Source: Persephonella sp.
GTDB lineage: Bacteria; Aquificota; Aquificia; Aquificales; Hydrogenothermaceae
DNA length: 35,750 nt
Reading direction: 5' to 3'
Assembly: GCF_027023985.1 (NCBI RefSeq)
Contig: NZ_JALVTW010000018.1
Span: 1 to 35,750, forward strand
A program made the position numbers and the translations under genes. The notes beneath the pieces were generated by a model. That model was not told the DNA's origin, searched no databases, and saw nothing but the letters and a program-made list of their open reading frames with translations. Positions 32,895-35,750 of this stretch are shown here, one piece after another. The stretch's first letter is position 1. Every line of letters begins with the position of its first letter.

Positions 32895-33964
32895 AAATGT
32901 TGGATGATTGCCTCTGTAATTTCCTTTGTATTAACCCTTTTTGTTCCTGGAGCCCAGATATCTCCTGTTCTGTAGCCTTCTTCCAGCACTTTATCTATAG
33001 CCTTTTCGATATCCCTTGCAGCTTCAGGAAGTTTACAGGTTATTTCCAGCATCATTGCAGCAGATAGTATCATGGCTATTGGATTTGCTATTCCCTGCCC
33101 TGCAATATCAGGTGCTGAACCGTGCACAGGTTCATAAAGGGCATATCTCTCTCCGATACTTGCTGATGGAAGCATTCCTAGAGAACCTGTTAAAGCCCCG
33201 GCTTCATCAGAGAGGATGTCTCCAAAAAGGTTTCCTGTTACGATTACATCAAAATCCTTTGGTCTTCTAACAAGCTGCATTGCACAGTTATCAACATACA
33301 TATGTTCCAGTTCTACATCCTGATAATCTGCATGGACTTCATTTACAACCTCTCTCCATACAGCAGATACCTCAAGAACATTTGCTTTATCAACACTTGT
33401 AACTTTTTTCCTTCTCATTCTTGCCATCTCAAAAGCAAGTTTAGCAATTCTTTTAATCTCGTGTTCGTAATATATCATTGTGTTGTAGCCGACTTTCTCA
33501 CCGTTTCTCTCTTCTATTCCCCTTGGCTCTCCGAAATATATTCCACCTGTTAATTCTCTTATAACAAGCAGGTTAACGCCTTTAATCAATGTCTCTTTAA
33601 GGGGAGAGGCATCTAATAAAGCTGTGTATGCTTTTCCTGGTCTGAGATTTGCAAATAGGTCTAACTCTTTTCTTATTCTGAGCAATCCTTTTTCCGGTCT
33701 TTTATCTGTAGGTAGGTTATCCCATTTTTCACCACCTACAGCGGCCAGTAAAACCGCATCGCTTTTTTTAGCAAGCTCAAGTGTTTCTTCTGGAAGAGGG
33801 TCTCCTGTTGCATCTATCGCAGCCCCTCCTATCAATGCCTCATGGAATTCAAAATTTATTCCGTATTTTTTTGAAATAGCATTTAATACCTCAATGGCAG
33901 ATTCCATTATTTCCGGTCCAATACCATCTCCCGGTAAAACCGTAATCTTACAGCTTTTTTTCAT
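32891..33964 (-). CDS. leuB: 3-isopropylmalate dehydrogenase
   Basis: A 357-residue, normal-length LeuB that oxidises and decarboxylates 3-isopropylmalate with NAD in leucine synthesis. Signatures are [95 protein letters not shown] and [18 protein letters not shown]. The YFGEPRG form separates it from isocitrate dehydrogenase. AAAGGAGGT precedes the ATG. It follows nadC by 16 bases, and its stop overlaps the peroxidase start. No other leu genes are in the window. Confidence 0.96.
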   Translation of the reverse strand: MKKSCKITVLPGDGIGPEIMESAIEVLNAISKKYGINFEFHEALIGGAAIDATGDPLPEETLELAKKSDAVLLAAVGGEKWDNLPTDKRPEKGLLRIRKELDLFANLRPGKAYTALLDASPLKETLIKGVNLLVIRELTGGIYFGEPRGIEERNGEKVGYNTMIYYEHEIKRIAKLAFEMARMRRKKVTSVDKANVLEVSAVWREVVNEVHADYQDVELEHMYVDNCAMQLVRRPKDFDVIVTGNLFGDILSDEAGALTGSLGMLPSASIGERYALYEPVHGSAPDIAGQGIANPIAMILSAAMMLEITCKLPEAARDIEKAIDKVLEEGYRTGDIWAPGTKRVNTKEITEAIIQHL

Positions 33965-33980
33965 AAACTCTAACCTCCTT

Positions 33981-34811
33981 TTATTTAAATTTTAGACTTA
34001 AATCCAGCCATTTACTTGAGTGGATAACTGCTCCGGTTGATATAAAATCAACCCCTGTTTTTGCATATTCTTCAATATTATCAAGTGTTATATTTCCTGA
34101 AACTTCAAGTTTTTTTCTACCTTGATTTATCTCCACAGCTTCTTTTATCTGTTTAATATCCATATTATCAAGCATAATTATATCTGCTTCAGTTTTTAGA
34201 GCCTCTTTAAACTCATCAAGAGATGAAACTTCCACCTCTATTTTTATCATTGGTGAAATTTTTGATTTTATTTGTTTTACTGCTTCTGTTATACTTCCTA
34301 CCAATGCTATATGATTATCTTTTATCATTACCATATCATAAAGGGCGAACCTATGGTTATACCCTCCTCCTATTCTAACAGCATATTTTTCAAATGCCCT
34401 TAATCCCGGGGTTGTTTTTCTGGTGTCAAGGAGTTTAACAGACGTCCCTTTTATCTTTTGAACATATCTGTTGGTGGTTGTTGCTATTCCTGAAAGTTTC
34501 TGAACAATGTTTAAGAAAACCCTTTCACCTTTTAAAATGGATTTTCCACTTCCTGAAAGTTTTAAAATATGCTCTCCTCTTTGAAGCTTTTCCCCGTCAT
34601 TTTTATATTTTTCTATTTTTATATCAGGGTCTAAAACATTAAAAACCTCAAGAGCTATATTAACACCTGCAAGAATACCTTCATTTTTGGCTATTAAGAC
34701 GGCTTCTACATTTTTGTCTATATCAAGATTATCGGTTGTTAAATCCTGATATCCTATATCCTCAAGTAGAAACTCTTCTATCTTTTTTCTTACAAATAAT
34801 CTATCTAACAT
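33981..34811 (-). CDS. nadC: Nicotinate-nucleotide pyrophosphorylase (carboxylating)
   Basis: A 276-residue quinolinate phosphoribosyltransferase making nicotinate mononucleotide in de novo NAD synthesis. Segments [71 protein letters not shown] and [12 protein letters not shown] are all canonical. A TTG six bases upstream extends the frame, but TAGGAT sits about 7 bases before the ATG at 34811 and would be too close to the TTG. The gene lies between hemJ and leuB with gaps of about 10 and 16 bases. Confidence 0.95.
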   Translation of the reverse strand: MLDRLFVRKKIEEFLLEDIGYQDLTTDNLDIDKNVEAVLIAKNEGILAGVNIALEVFNVLDPDIKIEKYKNDGEKLQRGEHILKLSGSGKSILKGERVFLNIVQKLSGIATTTNRYVQKIKGTSVKLLDTRKTTPGLRAFEKYAVRIGGGYNHRFALYDMVMIKDNHIALVGSITEAVKQIKSKISPMIKIEVEVSSLDEFKEALKTEADIIMLDNMDIKQIKEAVEINQGRKKLEVSGNITLDNIEEYAKTGVDFISTGAVIHSSKWLDLSLKFK

Positions 34812-34820
34812 ATTCAAATC

Positions 34821-35249
34821 CTAAAATGGTCTAACTATTGCCATTATAACTATAATTATCATCAAAATAGTCGGCACCTCATTATAAAAACGGAAAAATT
34901 TACCTGATTTTGTGCATTCATCCCTCTCCAACTTTTTCCTGACAAAAGAAAGATGAATAAAATAAGCAATAAGCAGTAAAGCTGCCGTTAGCTTAACATG
35001 TATCCAGCCACCTGTTTTGAAAATTTCAGGATTCATTCCAATCATTGCAATTCCTGTTAAAACCGTGCCCCAGAAGGCTGGAACCCCAATATATTTAAAA
35101 AGTTTATACTCCATTACTTTAACTACAGAGACAAACTCTTTTTTATCTCTGTTTTCTGCATGATAAACAAATAAACGGGGAAGGTAGAATAAAACAGCCA
35201 TCCAAGATATAACAGATATTACGTGCAAAGCCTTAATCCACAGATACAA
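34821..35249 (-). CDS. hemJ: Protoporphyrinogen IX oxidase HemJ (UPF0093)
   Basis: A 142-residue inner-membrane protein with four predicted helices. The opening MYLWIKALHVISVISWMAVL and FYLPRLFVYHAE carry the conserved His10. VMEYKLFKYIGVPAFWGTVL, WIHVKLTAALLLIAYFIH and a C-terminal FYNEVPTILMIIIVI follow. These match HemJ, which oxidises protoporphyrinogen IX to protoporphyrin IX in bacteria lacking HemG and HemY. AGGAGAGGA precedes the ATG. It is the first gene of the minus-strand unit with nadC and leuB. The 162 bases upstream, to the partial gene at the window edge, hold no gene I can support and probably contain the promoter. Confidence 0.93.
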   Translation of the reverse strand: MYLWIKALHVISVISWMAVLFYLPRLFVYHAENRDKKEFVSVVKVMEYKLFKYIGVPAFWGTVLTGIAMIGMNPEIFKTGGWIHVKLTAALLLIAYFIHLSFVRKKLERDECTKSGKFFRFYNEVPTILMIIIVIMAIVRPF

Positions 35250-35411
35250 CTTCCTCTCCTAATTTTAGTTAAAGATTAATAATTATTTTACACGATAAGG
35301 GGGAATTAATTAAAAATATTGTCGGGAAGTTTAGATAAACATCAGACTAATCATTTATTCAGATCTTTTGAAGCAATATCTATTCAAAATATAAAAACAG
35401 TTCGGATTTTA

Positions 35412-35750
35412 TTATTCTTTATTTTGTGAGTTTGTCTCTTCAATGACTTTTTCTATGAAATCAGGAGAAACTTTCAAAACTTTTGCTATCTGTTTTATTG
35501 GCATTTTCAGTTCAAAATACATATTTTTAGCAATCTCTTTTTTAGCTTCTTCCTTACCTTTTTTAAAGAAAGGGTCATTTTTCATCATTTCCTCAGTTAT
35601 AGTCAAAGGCATATCTCTTTCCTCCAAAATTATCACTAACTTCTCTTTTAATTTAGGTCTGTAGTTTAATGCTATCAATAGTTTTCTTATATAGTCTGCT
35701 CTTTTTTTCTCTGGCAACTTTAAAAGTTCATCAATTAGCGTAAATATATA
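35412..35750 (-). CDS. Rpn/PD-(D/E)XK transposase-like protein, C-terminal part (partial)
   Basis: The reading frame is open to the window edge, so at least 112 residues of a longer protein are present. The visible part is helical and charged, with LIDELLKLPEKKRADYIRKL, then a KGKEEAKKEIAKNM segment and a helix-turn-helix-like ending KMPIKQIAKVLKVSPDFIEK. Such endings are typical of the Rpn-family recombination-promoting nucleases / PD-(D/E)XK 'transposases' that are common and multicopy in thermophiles. The nuclease domain would lie outside the window, so the call rests on the C-terminus only. A TTG at 35715-35717 opens the in-window frame but is internal and not a real start. Confidence 0.55.
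   Translation of the reverse strand, partial: YIFTLIDELLKLPEKKRADYIRKLLIALNYRPKLKEKLVIILEERDMPLTITEEMMKNDPFFKKGKEEAKKEIAKNMYFELKMPIKQIAKVLKVSPDFIEKVIEETNSQNKE

Overview
The window reads as a piece of chromosome from a thermophilic, Gram-negative, deep-branching bacterium, most likely an Aquificota member of the Hydrogenothermaceae (Persephonella or Sulfurihydrogenibium type). The sequence shows very AT-rich protein genes next to conspicuously GC-rich rRNA, an LPS-export gene set (LptA, LptC, LptF/G), HslU, an ADP-forming acyl-CoA synthetase and very tight gene packing. The genus is an inference from gene content, not from a database search. The DNA is nearly all coding. No gap between genes exceeds 300 bases, and I see no insertion sequence, prophage, CRISPR array or tRNA.

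Layout. 1-241 is the end of an rRNA operon (23S 3' end, then 5S). A convergent DUF3108-like secreted protein gene abuts the 5S end. mtaD (978-2300) follows on the plus strand and ends at a hairpin terminator. From 8096 down to 2328 lies a long minus-strand run: an NSS-family transporter, a 43-residue small subunit gene overlapping its 3' end, ndk, a DUF4149 membrane protein, and then a five-gene signalling cassette. That cassette encodes a HAMP membrane protein, an acidic protein with a roadblock-like N-terminus, a roadblock/LC7 protein, a PATAN/DUF4388 protein and an MglA/CvnD-like small GTPase. It is the best candidate here for an uncharacterised system: a conservon-like GTPase switch without a histidine kinase.

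8198-12723 on the plus strand is hemA-lptC-lptA-ExeA-like ATPase-aroA, with overlapping or abutting genes. It meets lptF/G-SPOR protein-argS (minus, 16220-12724) stop codon to stop codon. pyrG-acd-hslU and two small genes (a coiled-coil protein and a stand-alone RAM domain) run on the plus strand to 21988. They meet a minus-strand smpB operon holding a tandemly duplicated small gene pair and a glycine-zipper lipoprotein.

23447-28800 holds a large secreted fusion protein (M1 peptidase, ChaN and PDZ domains) followed by an MrfA-type DEAD/DEAH helicase. From 35249 down to 28904 the minus strand carries hemJ, nadC, leuB, a di-haem cytochrome c peroxidase, a GGDEF-EAL protein with a degenerate GGDEF half, and a YhcC-type radical SAM gene. 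The last 340 bases hold the C-terminal part of an Rpn/PD-(D/E)XK transposase-like protein that runs off the window.

The genes mix housekeeping (translation, nucleotide, haem, NAD, leucine and aromatic synthesis) with envelope biogenesis and signalling. Several start codons were set by ribosome binding sites rather than by the longest reading frame (pyrG, hslU, nadC, the helicase, the lipoprotein and the two small genes after hslU).
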